The notes below the pieces were generated by a model. That model searched no databases. It was not told the DNA's origin and was given only the letters and a program-made list of their open reading frames with translations. DNA of 64,000 bases, from NCBI RefSeq assembly GCF_000235565.1, contig NC_017527.1, forward strand, positions 1,798,001 to 1,862,000, written 5' to 3'. The translations under genes were made by a program, and so were the position numbers. This document shows, one piece after another, positions 25,882-35,367 of this stretch (positions are counted from its first letter, which is position 1; each line of letters opens with the position of its first letter). Source of the DNA: Methanothrix harundinacea 6Ac (GTDB taxonomy: Archaea; Halobacteriota; Methanosarcinia; Methanotrichales; Methanotrichaceae).

Positions 25882-26196
25882 TCATCCTTCTTCATAGAGG
25901 AGCACCATGTCCTTCTCGACATAAGGCCGGACGAAGGGGCTCATGGCCCTCTCGCTGACCAGCTCCACCTCGCGCCCCAGAATCCGTGAGAGCTCCTCTT
26001 CGAGGCGGAACCACTTCAGGCCCAGGGGAGGCCTCTCGCCCGGAGGGAGGAGATCTATGAGGATTTCGATGCCGCTATCGATGCCGCTATCGTCCGCCTC
26101 ATCGCCTCGTGCAAAGGAGCCACAGATCGCTATCCTCCTAGCATAGGGACGGAGCAACAGCACTATCTTCTCTTGAAGCTCTCCGAAACGGTCCAT
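25882..26196 (-). CDS. MNT-type nucleotidyltransferase with altered catalytic site
   Basis: A 104-residue protein with the fold signature ICGSFARGDEADDSGI. In place of the usual SDID, the sequence reads SGIDSGIE: a 12-base tandem duplication (26067-26078 and 26079-26090) doubles four residues, and Gly and Glu sit where the two catalytic Asp are expected. Enzymatic activity is therefore doubtful. No HEPN partner is adjacent. The C-terminus ends with VRPYVEKDMVLLYEE, as in related MNT proteins. An AT-rich promoter-like region (26215-26260) lies upstream. Confidence 0.75.
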   Translation of the reverse strand: MDRFGELQEKIVLLLRPYARRIAICGSFARGDEADDSGIDSGIEILIDLLPPGERPPLGLKWFRLEEELSRILGREVELVSERAMSPFVRPYVEKDMVLLYEEG

Positions 26197-26292
26197 GCTG
26201 CCTCTCGCCTAATAATCATATAATATAATTAATAAAAATAATACAATTTTTATATTATAGCTCATAATCGAGACTCGTCGAAGGCTGTCGGC

Positions 26293-26745
26293 CTAAGACA
26301 TCCCCAGCTTCGCCTTAATTGCATGAATATCCTGTTCAATTCGAAGCAGTCTCTCCTCTCGGAGGCTTTCGGCCGTCTCTTTTGTATTGCTCTCGATCTC
26401 CTGGATGATGGGGATGGCTTTTACTATCTGGCCGGCGGTGAGGACCATGGCGAAGTCGGTCATCTTTGGAACAAAACCATCAAAATCTCCGATGAGGACT
26501 TCGGATACCTCCGCCTCCTCCGGCTTTTCGGTCTCTGCAAGGGCGGAAAAGTCTATCAACGCCTCCCTCGACCCCTCTACAAGAACCAGCACCTTCTGCT
26601 GCCGATCTATTCCTGCCTGGTTTGAAGCAGCAAAGCCATCGACCCCCAGAAGCATCGCCTGGTTCATCAGGAAGTATCTGTAGCCCACTCCGTGGACTTT
26701 TGGTCCGATGATCTCGACCTTCTCTTTCGTCCTCGTCTTCCTCAT
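26293..26745 (-). CDS. Acylphosphatase-like protein with coiled-coil tail
   Basis: A protein of about 150 residues whose first 90 match the acylphosphatase fold: KVHGVGYRYFLMNQAM contains the phosphate loop with its Arg, and AASNQAGI carries the Asn region. Acylphosphatases hydrolyse carboxyl-phosphate bonds. The last 45 residues (IQEIESNTKETAESL onward) form a predicted coiled coil not found in the enzyme family. ATG 26745 is chosen because family similarity begins there; ATG 26778 would add 11 residues. The role of the extended archaeal form is unknown. Confidence 0.7.
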   Translation of the reverse strand: MRKTRTKEKVEIIGPKVHGVGYRYFLMNQAMLLGVDGFAASNQAGIDRQQKVLVLVEGSREALIDFSALAETEKPEEAEVSEVLIGDFDGFVPKMTDFAMVLTAGQIVKAIPIIQEIESNTKETAESLREERLLRIEQDIHAIKAKLGMS

Positions 26746-26839
26746 GATACCAAATTCTCCCAATCTCACGGCGGCCATCCAGGGGCGGATGTGGTCTTGA
26801 GCTCGCCCCTTAAAGACTTTGACCGCCCGATATATATGG

Positions 26840-26853
26840 GTTTCAATGGGGCC
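26840..26853 (-). repeat. Fragment of the CRISPR repeat, inverted
   Basis: GTTTCAATGGGGCC is an exact reverse complement of the last 14 bases of the main CRISPR repeat, followed by a short tandem copy of CAATGGGGCC. It overlaps no gene and lies just downstream of the broken nucleotidyltransferase. A 14-base match alone could be chance, but four such traces lie in this island. Confidence 0.4.
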
Positions 26854-26865
26854 TCAATGGGGCCT

Positions 26866-27168
26866 TCAGGCTCCACGGATCGCCTCCATTCTGGCCAGAA
26901 TGGAGCGGCGCCTGAAGGGATTTCGAATCGACTCCCTATCCACCAGGTCTATATCTCGGCCGGTCATCTTCTTCAACTCCTCGATCATCTCCGCCCAGTC
27001 GAAGAGGGTCCATCGGGCCTACTCGGAGAAGGTGACCAGAAGATCAAGATCGCTCTCTGGCCCAAAATCTTCCCGGAGAGCCGATCCGAAGATGGCCATC
27101 TCCTTTATCTTCCATCGACGGCAGAAGTCCTCGATCTTCTCCTTGGGAATGTCGATCCTGGATGGCAT
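26866..27168 (-). pseudogene. MNT nucleotidyltransferase with an in-frame TAG stop
   Basis: From ATG 27168 the frame reads [18 protein letters not shown], then [19 protein letters not shown] with an intact DxD, LVTFSE, a TAG stop at 27021-27019, and continues in frame with ARWTLFDWAEMIEELKKM and DIDLVDRESI to TGA at 26868. The full 100-codon frame fits the MNT family perfectly except for the stop, where an acidic residue or Pro is usual. Nonsense mutation is the simplest reading. No HEPN gene is adjacent. Confidence 0.82.
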
Positions 27169-27365
27169 AACTGAGATTTTCCCCTCGACTTAGAAGGTAT
27201 TTATGCTCGAAGCGATAAAGATATGCCTTCAGCTTCAGCCTTCGGATTCGGATCGGCAGCCGAGAATGTCATAACTGGAGCTGAAATGCTCGAATCCCAA
27301 GAGGGAGGAGATCTCAATCCAGTTCGTTCCTTGATCCTCCCTTCTCCGTCTGCTCGACGAGAGAT

Positions 27366-27818
27366 CACATCGCCGACGCACTCGCCAGGGGCGCCGCCCT
27401 CCTCTGCGGCGGCCGGGAGCCGGAGGGGGAAGAGTTTCGGAGTGGCTTCTTGTTCTTCTTCCTCCCCACGGTCCTGGATCGGATGGACCCCTCCATGAGG
27501 ATGATGAGGGAGGAGACCATCGGCCCCGTGGCGCCGATGATGAGCTTTTCGACCGACGAAGAGGCCCTCAAACTCGCCTACGCCTCCTGGTACGGCCTTG
27601 CCGCCTACGTCTCAACTTGAGATATGGTGAGGGGGCTCTTTTTCGCCGAAAGGCTGGAGGCGGGGTCCGTCGGGGTCAACACCACAAGGCCATCGTTTTG
27701 GGGCCCCCTTCGGCGGATGGAAGGAGAGCGGCTTGGGAAGGGAGCGGTCCCGGAGAGCCATTTACGAGTACATGGAAGAGAAGCACATCCGGATCGATCT
27801 GGGGAGGAGATCTGAGGG
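27366..27818 (+). pseudogene. Aldehyde dehydrogenase C-terminal remnant
   Basis: Fragments of an NAD(P)-dependent aldehyde dehydrogenase are spread over several frames: HIADALARGAALLCGGREPE, PTVLDRMDPSMRMMREETIG, YGLAAYVST and, after a stop, FFAERLEAGSVGVNT, then in another frame FGGWKESGLGREG-like and RRAIYEYMEEKHIRIDL. The order is that of the last 150 residues of the family. The N-terminal two-thirds with the catalytic Cys is absent. At least one stop and two frameshifts make it dead. Gene-free sequence flanks it on both sides (27170-27360 and 27820-28020), in which I see nothing else. Confidence 0.8.
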
Positions 27819-28020
27819 TCAGACGGAGGGGGGCGACGGCGGGCTATTGTCTGGAAGGGCGAGGGATGGGATCCGTCTCCTGGAGATGGGGCGGACGGGT
27901 CTGATCAACGAAGGAAGGAAACGAAGGCTGATCCGCCTTGGAATAGGCCATATCAAACCTCATGCTATAGTCGTTTTTGCCCTTATTAGGGGCTTCGGTG
28001 TGGGGCCTCCGGGGGCATCT

Positions 28021-29787
28021 CTACGACCGTCCTATCGCCCCTGATGCAACCCTCCTGAGAAAGGCCGATAATCTCCGTTTATCCTTCGGAAAGGACCAGT
28101 CCTTCCCGACCTTCACCTCGGTGAGACAGGGCACCACCTTCAGAATCTCGCCACCTGCCTCCTCCATCACCCTCTGAATCAGCCTCGCCGCCTCGCCGGT
28201 CCGTTTATCCGGCACCTCCAGAAGGATGCTGTCATGGACTGCGTTCACGAGGTTGAAAGCGTCGTGCTCGGGTTTCGTCAGCTCCCTGTAGAGCCTGCCG
28301 AGGGCGATCTTTTGAAGGTCTGCGCCCGTGGCCTGGACTGGCGTGTTGATCAGGGCGTTTCTTTGGTCGGGATCGATGTATCTCAGCCTTCCCAGAGCCG
28401 ATCGAGAGATTTTATAGGTCTTTCTGTCGATTGTTAAAACAGGCGCGCCATTAGTGACCTTTTGCTGCCAGCTTCTCAAGCCAGGATAGGACCTGTAAAA
28501 CCGATAAAGGAACTCCTTTGCCTCATCCTCTGTCAGGTCTGGGAGCTGGCTCAAGACCATATTGGTGCCGCCCCCGTAAATGGTGCCGTAGTTCAGGGTC
28601 TTGGCGATCTGCCTCTCCTCCCCCGAGATCTTCGACTTTTGGAAGATGGCCTGAGCCGTCTGTATATGCGGATCAAGCCCTTTCTTGAAGGTCTCAATGA
28701 GGGTCTCATCTCCGGAGAGAATCGCAAGGAGCCTCATCTCAATGGCAGAAAAATCAGCCTCCACCAGAGACATGTTCGGGGAGGCGACGAAAAGGCTCTT
28801 CAGCCTCGGATCTCTTGGAACCTGCTGGATGTTTGGCTTGGAACAGGTGATGCGACCGCTCCTCCCGCCAAGCTGGGATAGTCTGGGATAGATCCGGCCG
28901 TCCTCAGAAAAAACGAGCCAGTTCTTCGTATGAGCCTCTTTCAGATGAAGTTCCCGATATTTCAAAAGCAGATTTATGAACTCTTCTGCCTGATGTTGCC
29001 GGACCATCTTCTCCAAAAATGGTGCTGAAGTCTTCTCGACATGATATCCAAGACTTTTGATGACTTTCTTTGCATGAGCGGGATTTTTGGGGTTGAAGTC
29101 TTTAATCCCCTTCGACTGCGCATACGATCGGAGCTCTCGTGTCAGCTCTGCCTTCTCATCTCCGAGGCTTTCTGATAGCTTTAGCCCCCCCTTCTGGTTG
29201 AAGCCCATGCCGTTATGCTCCATCTCCACCAGCGCGGGGATGGCATCAAACTCCAGAGATGCGACCTCCGCGAGACCAAGCTTGTCAACGAGGTATCTCT
29301 GCCTGTCGTAAACCGGCTCCAGGATGGTGCAGGCCCTGGCGGCATAATCGAGCTCTTTCGGATCGAGATCGCCGTCTGGCTCCTTTTTCCCAGGGATCTC
29401 ATCCAGATCTCTCCCGAGAAGATCGCTCGCCACCGTCTTCAAAGAGGGATCTCTTTCGGGAAGGCCGTTTCTCAGCAGTTGCCAGGCGAGCATCGTATCC
29501 CAGAGGTTGGAGTACGAGAGCCTTCTGCCCTTCAGGGCTCTGATTAAGCCCAGGCTGAAGAGGAGGTCGTGGCCGACGACTCTGCACTCTGGACTTTCGA
29601 GGAAGGGGACGATCTCGCCGAGAAGGTCGGGGGGAAGGAGGGCCTGACCGTAGTCGCCTGCGATCGATATCGTCTCAAGCCTCGCGGATCGCGGCGCCCG
29701 ACCGCCTGACGTCACCAGATGCAGGCATAAGGTTGAGGCCTCTTTGCTCGGAGTGCACGACCACGAAGAGAGGACTTTTTTGGTCAT
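28021..29787 (-). CDS. polA: Family A DNA polymerase (PolA-like), next to CRISPR adaptation genes
   Basis: A 588-residue family A polymerase without the 5'-nuclease domain. Motif A VEADFSAIEMRLLAIL (Asp 345), motif B RQIAKTLNYGTIYGGG (Lys 396, Tyr 400) and motif C NAVHDSILLEV (Asp 519) are present; motif C has HDS instead of the usual HDE. Residues 20-130 resemble a 3'-5' exonuclease domain, but the expected DxE and second Asp are not seen, so proofreading is probably lost. Family A enzymes are typical of bacteria and viruses and rare in archaea. The gene diverges from cas4-cas1 with 142 bases between starts. A gap-filling role in spacer integration is an attractive inference; ordinary repair or viral origin are alternatives. 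Confidence 0.92.
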   Translation of the reverse strand: MTKKVLSSWSCTPSKEASTLCLHLVTSGGRAPRSARLETISIAGDYGQALLPPDLLGEIVPFLESPECRVVGHDLLFSLGLIRALKGRRLSYSNLWDTMLAWQLLRNGLPERDPSLKTVASDLLGRDLDEIPGKKEPDGDLDPKELDYAARACTILEPVYDRQRYLVDKLGLAEVASLEFDAIPALVEMEHNGMGFNQKGGLKLSESLGDEKAELTRELRSYAQSKGIKDFNPKNPAHAKKVIKSLGYHVEKTSAPFLEKMVRQHQAEEFINLLLKYRELHLKEAHTKNWLVFSEDGRIYPRLSQLGGRSGRITCSKPNIQQVPRDPRLKSLFVASPNMSLVEADFSAIEMRLLAILSGDETLIETFKKGLDPHIQTAQAIFQKSKISGEERQIAKTLNYGTIYGGGTNMVLSQLPDLTEDEAKEFLYRFYRSYPGLRSWQQKVTNGAPVLTIDRKTYKISRSALGRLRYIDPDQRNALINTPVQATGADLQKIALGRLYRELTKPEHDAFNLVNAVHDSILLEVPDKRTGEAARLIQRVMEEAGGEILKVVPCLTEVKVGKDWSFPKDKRRLSAFLRRVASGAIGRS

Positions 29788-29887
29788 CGATAAGACATCT
29801 CCATCGCCGTTTTACTTAATCAATTTCATGCTCAAAGGCCATTTACGGAAAGAGCTCAGAGGTCTGAAAAAAAGGATAAATGCAAAA

Positions 29888-29897
29888 CCTATATATC
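29888..29897 (+). promoter_or_regulatory. TATA box of the cas4-cas1-cas2 operon
   Basis: CCTATATATC lies about 37 bases before the TTG start of cas4-cas1, within the divergent promoter region shared with polA. With GGAGG at 29919-29923 this gives a short leader of about ten bases. Confidence 0.55.
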
Positions 29898-29929
29898 TTT
29901 TTGGGATTCTCTTCGCCTGGAGGCTCACA

Positions 29930-31726
29930 TTGGGAGATAATCTAGGATCAAAATCAAAATCAGAAGGATCTGCCGATGCTCCTCTCAGGCTGATTCCCGC
30001 CCGGATGCTGGCGGAGTTCGCCTACTGCCCCCGGCTCTGCTACATGGAGTGGGTGGGCGGCGAGTTCGTGGACAGCGCCGATACCGTCGACGGGAGGTTT
30101 CAGCACCGCCGGGTGGACTCGGAGGTTGCCAGGGCCGATGAAGACGAACTCCAGGCGATTCATGACAGATCGGTATCGCTCAGCGGCGAGAAGGTGGGGG
30201 TCACCTGCAGGATAGACCTCCTGGAGGGGGAAGGCCGGCATGTGACTCCCGTTGAGTACAAGAGGGGGAGAGCTCCATGCATTCCGGGCGGGGCATACGA
30301 TTCGGACCGGGTTCAGCTCTGCGCTCAGGGGCTGGTACTGAGGGAGAACGGCTATCACTGTGACAATGGGATCGTCTACTTCGCCGCCTCCAGGAAGCGG
30401 GTGCCGGTAGATTTTGACAGAGATCTCGTAAAGCTGACCTTAGACCTGATATCCGACCTGAGGGCGGTGGCCGATGGCGGCGCGGTTCCGCCGCCCCTGC
30501 AGGACAGCCCCAAATGCGTTCGATGCTCCATGGCGGGGATCTGTCTTCCCGACGAGGTGAACCTGCTGCGGGAGATGGACGGGCAAAGCCGAAGAGATGG
30601 AGACGGAGGCGGCGGGCTGATCGGGAAGATCAGAAGGCTTCTTCCGGCGAGGGATGATTCCCTGCCGGTCTATGTGGTGGGTCATGGTCATTCGGTCCGG
30701 AAGAAGGGGGACAGGCTGGAGATTCGGTCGATAAAGAAGGGCGATGATGAAGATGAAGAGAAAGAAGGAAGCGAAGGCCGCACCGGGAGAGGACGGGGGA
30801 AGGGTGAGAGAGACAGCGCGGTGGTGGAGGCCCGGCTGAGGGAGATATCTCAGGTCAACCTCTTTGGAGGTGTAGAGATCTCTACCCCCGCGCTGGTGGA
30901 TCTGATGCAGCGGGGGATTCCCGTCCTCCACTTCACCCGAGGAGGCTGGTTTCAAGGGATGAGCGTCGGTCACACTCACAAGAACGTGGAGCTCCGGATG
31001 AGGCAGTTCGCGTGGGCGGCGGACCGGAACAGGTCGCTATCCATCGCCCGGTCGATCGTGGATGGCAAGATCCGAAACTGCAGGACCCAGATAAGGAGAA
31101 ACGACCCCGAATCTCCCAAAGATGCCCTGGACCGGCTGAGTAAGCTATCAAAAGATGCGGCGAACGCGTCCAGCATGGAGAGGCTTCTGGGGATCGAGGG
31201 CGCGGCGGCGGAGATCTACTTCGGGCGGCTGGAGCACCTGCTCAAAGCCGATCAGGGCTTCACTTTCGCGAACAGGAACAGAAGGCCGCCGAAAGATCCG
31301 GTGAACGCCGTTCTATCCTACCTTTACGCCGTGCTGGCGAAGGACGTCTTCGTCTCCCTTCTGGCGGTGGGGTTCGACCCATATCTCGGGTTCTACCACC
31401 GGCCGAGGTACGGCCGTCCTGCTCTGGCCCTGGACATGATGGAGGAGTTTCGGCCGATCATCGCGGACTCCACGACGATCAATCTCTTCAACAACCGCGA
31501 ACTCACTGATAAGGACTTCATCAAGACGGGGATGGGCGTCTCCATGAAACGTCAGGCCAAGAGAACGGTGCTGGCCGGCTACGAGCGGAGGATGCAGACG
31601 GAGATCGAACATCCCATATTCGGCTACAAGGTGAGCTATCGGCGAGTCCTGGAGGTTCAGGCCCGGCTCCTTTCCAGAGTCATCACCGGCGAGATAAAGG
31701 AGTACCCTGCCTTTTTGACGAGGTGA
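29930..31726 (+). CDS. cas4-cas1: Cas4-Cas1 fusion, CRISPR adaptation
   Basis: A fused protein of 598 residues. The Cas4 part (about 1-200) has an iron-sulfur cysteine in AEFAYCPRLCYMEW, nuclease residues in IDLLEG and PVEYKRG, and the C-terminal cysteines in SPKCVRCSMAGICLPDE. The Cas1 integrase part has the metal-binding Glu in IEGAAAEIYF, His in GFYHRPRYG and acidic residues in LALDMMEEFRP. An acidic then basic low-complexity insert separates the first Cas1 strands. TTG 29930 with GGAGG six bases upstream is the start. Cas4-Cas1 fusions are known mainly from type I-G (formerly I-U) systems, whereas the effector here is III-B. It trims prespacers and integrates them with Cas2. Confidence 0.95.
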   Translation: MGDNLGSKSKSEGSADAPLRLIPARMLAEFAYCPRLCYMEWVGGEFVDSADTVDGRFQHRRVDSEVARADEDELQAIHDRSVSLSGEKVGVTCRIDLLEGEGRHVTPVEYKRGRAPCIPGGAYDSDRVQLCAQGLVLRENGYHCDNGIVYFAASRKRVPVDFDRDLVKLTLDLISDLRAVADGGAVPPPLQDSPKCVRCSMAGICLPDEVNLLREMDGQSRRDGDGGGGLIGKIRRLLPARDDSLPVYVVGHGHSVRKKGDRLEIRSIKKGDDEDEEKEGSEGRTGRGRGKGERDSAVVEARLREISQVNLFGGVEISTPALVDLMQRGIPVLHFTRGGWFQGMSVGHTHKNVELRMRQFAWAADRNRSLSIARSIVDGKIRNCRTQIRRNDPESPKDALDRLSKLSKDAANASSMERLLGIEGAAAEIYFGRLEHLLKADQGFTFANRNRRPPKDPVNAVLSYLYAVLAKDVFVSLLAVGFDPYLGFYHRPRYGRPALALDMMEEFRPIIADSTTINLFNNRELTDKDFIKTGMGVSMKRQAKRTVLAGYERRMQTEIEHPIFGYKVSYRRVLEVQARLLSRVITGEIKEYPAFLTR

Positions 31727-31730
31727 GAAG

Positions 31731-32027
31731 GTGAGAGGACGAAACTGCTATGTGGTGAGCTACGACATAATGGAGCCGAGACGGCTTCAAAAGGTTCACA
31801 AGATGATGAAGGGCTTTGGTGATCCTGTCCACTACTCCGTCTTCCGCTGCGATCTCACCCCCAAGGGCCGGGTGGAGATGATAGCAGCGCTGACGGGTCT
31901 CATAAAGCATGACGAGGACAGGGTGATGATCATCGATCTCGGCCCGGTGGAGGGGATGGCGGAGGATAGGATAGAGTTTCTGGGGGTGCACAGCCCCAAA
32001 GAGAAGGAGAATGCGATCATCGTATGA
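31731..32027 (+). CDS. cas2: Cas2, CRISPR adaptation
   Basis: A 98-residue Cas2 with the typical first strand CYVVSYDIMEPRRLQKVHK carrying the conserved Asp after a beta strand, and SVFRCDLTPKGR in the dimer core. It is the structural partner of Cas1 in spacer integration. It starts with GTG 31731, four bases after the cas4-cas1 stop, with AGAAGG nearby, so both are co-translated. The array leader begins right after its stop. Confidence 0.95.
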   Translation: MRGRNCYVVSYDIMEPRRLQKVHKMMKGFGDPVHYSVFRCDLTPKGRVEMIAALTGLIKHDEDRVMIIDLGPVEGMAEDRIEFLGVHSPKEKENAIIV

Positions 32028-32361
32028 TGCTAAAATCGGCGATCTGACGAGACCAAACCGCAATCGATTTAAACCTTGAGCAATATCTGTGAGAGCAGAA
32101 GCTCTGGACAATAAGCCCCCTGTAACATCAGGGCCGTCCATCCAGTGGGACGCCAGGAGGGACCGAAGAGGTCCCTTTATAAGCAGAGGCTTTGCGAGAG
32201 GTAGAGTGGTGTCCAAAACCCTGGGACCCGCTCGAAAAGCCCCTGCATAGCGAAAATGCCTTCATTCCAGGGTCAACATTCTGAATGTTTTCTATGGAGT
32301 TGATGAACCTCTCGAAAATCGCCTTTTTTTCGATAGCAGTAAAGGCCGAAAAACGGCCGGC
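32028..32361 (+). promoter_or_regulatory. CRISPR leader
   Basis: The 334 bases between cas2 and the first repeat contain no gene. A TATA-like TTTATAAG is at 32175-32182. Inverted repeats GGACC/GGTCC (32159-32173) and GGCCG/CGGCC (32344-32358) are seen, the latter ending three bases before the first repeat. Repeats decay at the far end of the array, so this cas-proximal side is the integration end and the array is transcribed rightwards. Confidence 0.7.
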
Positions 32362-35302
32362 CTATCCATGGCTGAAAAGTCGTGGCCCCATTGAAACAAC
32401 CGTAACCAGGCTCCCCTAGAGTAGTGCTTTTCTTCTATCCATGGCTGAAAAGTCGTGGCCCCATTGAAACTTTTAAGCGGGTTTGGAATTCGGCGATTGG
32501 TTTTCTTCTATCCATGGCTGAAAAGTCGTGGCCCCATTGAAACAGCTCCAATTCAGCGAAACGGCATCGGTGCCAACGGCTATCCATGGCTGAAAAGTCG
32601 TGGCCCCATTGAAACTTTGCGCTGACAAGATCTTTGTCGAAGGGTATATCGTTAACTATCCATGGCTGAAAAGTCGTGGCCCCATTGAAACATTATTTGA
32701 AGAAATCGAAAAAATTTCAGAGAAAGAACTATCCATGGCTGAAAAGTCGTGGCCCCATTGAAACTATAGACGATTCCGCCTACTATGATCAACATTGTTG
32801 CCTATCCATGGCTGAAAAGTCGTGGCCCCATTGAAACTCATTTTCCCTAACTTCTCTACCACGATTAGGGGGTACTATCCATGGCTGAAAAGTCGTGGCC
32901 CCATTGAAACAGCCATAGCCTCCTGATGACCTTCCGGCCCCAGACCTTATCTATCCATGGCTGAAAAGTCGTGGCCCCATTGAAACACCTCCGTTCCGGT
33001 TGCAAGATGTCCATCGATGTCTTCCCCAGCTATCCATGGCTGAAAAGTCGTGGCCCCATTGAAACGATAGAAGAGGTAGATCGAAGCCCCCTTCATTGCT
33101 GACTCTATCCATGGCTGAAAAGTGCGTGGCCCCATTGAAACTTGTCAACGGTGAACAACTGGGGGGTACCGCTGAGCCTATCCATGGCTGAAAAGTCGTG
33201 GCCCCATTGAAACATCTACTGAAAATTCAAAAGATGCGTTATAGTTCACTATCCATGGCTGAAAAGTCGTGGCCCCATTGAAACCGAGAGGGCGGCTCGG
33301 CCCAAACCCGCTGAATCGGTCCTATCCATGGCTGAAAAGTCGTGGCCCCATTGAAACATGGGGGCGTCCAGGTTGGCGAGGTCGCCGGGTTTCGCGGCCC
33401 TATCCATGGCTGAAAAGTCGTGGCCCCATTGAAACTGCGATCTCGGCACGGTATTCATCTACCTTATCTGGGAAGTTGCTATCCATGGCTGAAAAGTCGT
33501 GGCCCCATTGAAACGCCGCAACAAATTCCTCTGCCGCGACCAAGACGGGCCTATCCATGGCTGAAAAGTCGTGGCCCCATTGAAACCATAGCGTCATCCT
33601 CCTATGGATTGCCGGAATCGTTCCGGCTATCCATGGCTGAAAAGTCGTGGCCCCATTGAAACTTACAAAACCGTGCCCGCGTTGGTTATACAACGCTTCT
33701 CCTATCCATGGCTGAAAAGTCGTGGCCCCATTGAAACCATTATTTCGCTCCTCAATCTCTCTCGTACGATCAACCTATCCATGGCTGAAAAGTCGTGGCC
33801 CCATTGAAACTCCCTAACACATGGAGATCTATCTTGCTGAACATTTCGGCCTATCCATGGCTGAAAAGTCGTGGCCCCATTGAAACTCAAAACAGCAAGA
33901 CTATAGATGATCATAGCTGTCCTCGCTATCCATGGCTGAAAAGTCGTGGCCCCATTGAAACCGGTCGACGCCGGCCGGAGGATGATCATCTCGACGGACT
34001 ATCCATGGCTGAAAAGTCGTGGCCCCATTGAAACACGATCACCCAGACCTGCGAGGGAGGGCCCCGGGGAGGGACGGCCTATCCATGGCTGAAAAGTCGT
34101 GGCCCCATTGAAACGAAAATAATGGCTTTAGCTTCTTCTAGAACATCCTCTATCCATGGCTGAAAAGTCGTGGCCCCATTGAAACAGAGTGGATATTTTG
34201 ATTGCTTAGAACCAAACCGGAACTATCCATGGCTGAAAAGTCGTGGCCCCATTGAAACTTATCATCCTGAACATCGTCCAGCATGACCACTATCCTATCC
34301 ATGGCTGAAAAGTCGTGGCCCCATTGAAACGTCATCAGACGTCAGCCCCTCCTGTTTTAAGTTCTTCTATCCATGGCTGAAAAGTCGTGGCCCCATTGAA
34401 ACATCTCTAATCTTGAGCAAGCCCGCGCTGACGAGACCTTCACTATCCATGGCTGAAAAGTCGTGGCCCCATTGAAACTGTTTCGGGCTTCCCTAAGGAG
34501 GCCGTCAGCATATTCCTATCCATGGCTGAAAAGTCGTGGCCCCATTGAAACGCCAACCCGACTATCTTATCCAGCATCGCTTTTTCAAGATCGCCTATCC
34601 ATGGCTGAAAAGTCGTGGCCCCATTGAAACATAGTAGCGTGCCCCGTGAGCGCGCAGGATAAAGTTGGTGGCGCTATCCATGGCTGAAAAGTCGTGGCCC
34701 CATTGAAACGTTTACCTTTGGAACCCATATCTTTTGCCAATATTCTTCCTATCCATGGCTGAAAAGTCGTGGCCCCATTGAAACAGGAAGTCCAACACAA
34801 ACTGAATAACCTGTGCGTCTGTGAGCTATCCATGGCTGAAAAGTCGTGGCCCCATTGAAACGGGCGGCCATCAGGCGCAACCCTCAACGCAGATACTTAA
34901 CTATCCATGGCTGAAAAGTCGTGGCCCCATTGAAACCGCACGTATTGAAAAGAAGGTAAACAAGGAGAGAAGCTATCCATGGCTGAAAAGTCGTGGCCCC
35001 ATTGAAACACAAGGGCGATGTCTTCAACCTTGCCGGGCAGATGCCTATCCATGGCTGAAAAGTCGTGGCCCCATTGAAACGATAAAGGCGCCACAACAAT
35101 GATATCATCATAATGACCTATCCATGGCTGAAAAGTCGTGGCCCCATTGAAACTTGATATAGGATGCCGAAATATGACGCAGTGAGCACTAGTATCCATG
35201 GCTGAAAAGTCGTGGCCCCATTGAAACGAATTGGAGCCTATCCATCCCAAATGGATACCAGGTTTGGTATCCATGGCTGAAAAGTCGTGGCCCCATCGAG
35301 AC
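32362..35302 (+). CRISPR. CRISPR array, 40 repeats and 39 spacers
   Basis: The repeat is 36 bases, starting CTATCCATGGCTGAAAAG and ending GGCCCCATTGAAAC; the ATTGAAAC end gives the usual eight-base crRNA 5' handle. I counted 40 repeats with spacers of about 35-44 bases. Most repeats are identical. Exceptions: the repeat at 33105 has one extra G (37 bases), and the two last ones (35192 and 35267) begin G instead of C, the very last also ending CATCGAGAC. Decay at the right end and cas1/cas2 at the left place the leader at 32028-32361. I could not match any spacer to a source. Confidence 0.99.
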
Positions 35303-35367
35303 ATCGCCCCGGAGTGCTCTGTCTCCGGGGATTCAGCAACCGGAAAAAAGTCTGAAAAGGGAAAAGG

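Noticed and set aside
25461-27021. TAG codons as pyrrolysine
   Set aside because: No pyl genes seen, Methanothrix-type organisms are not known to use it, and the residues expected at the sites are acidic; one gene also has a deletion.
26692-27193. Plus-strand frames over the acylphosphatase/nucleotidyltransferase region
   Set aside because: The minus strand carries recognisable proteins; the plus frames are shadows.
32947-35304. Many open frames on both strands across the CRISPR array
   Set aside because: They come from translating the repeat (MAEKSWPH-like or FNGATTFQPW-like units) and are not proteins.
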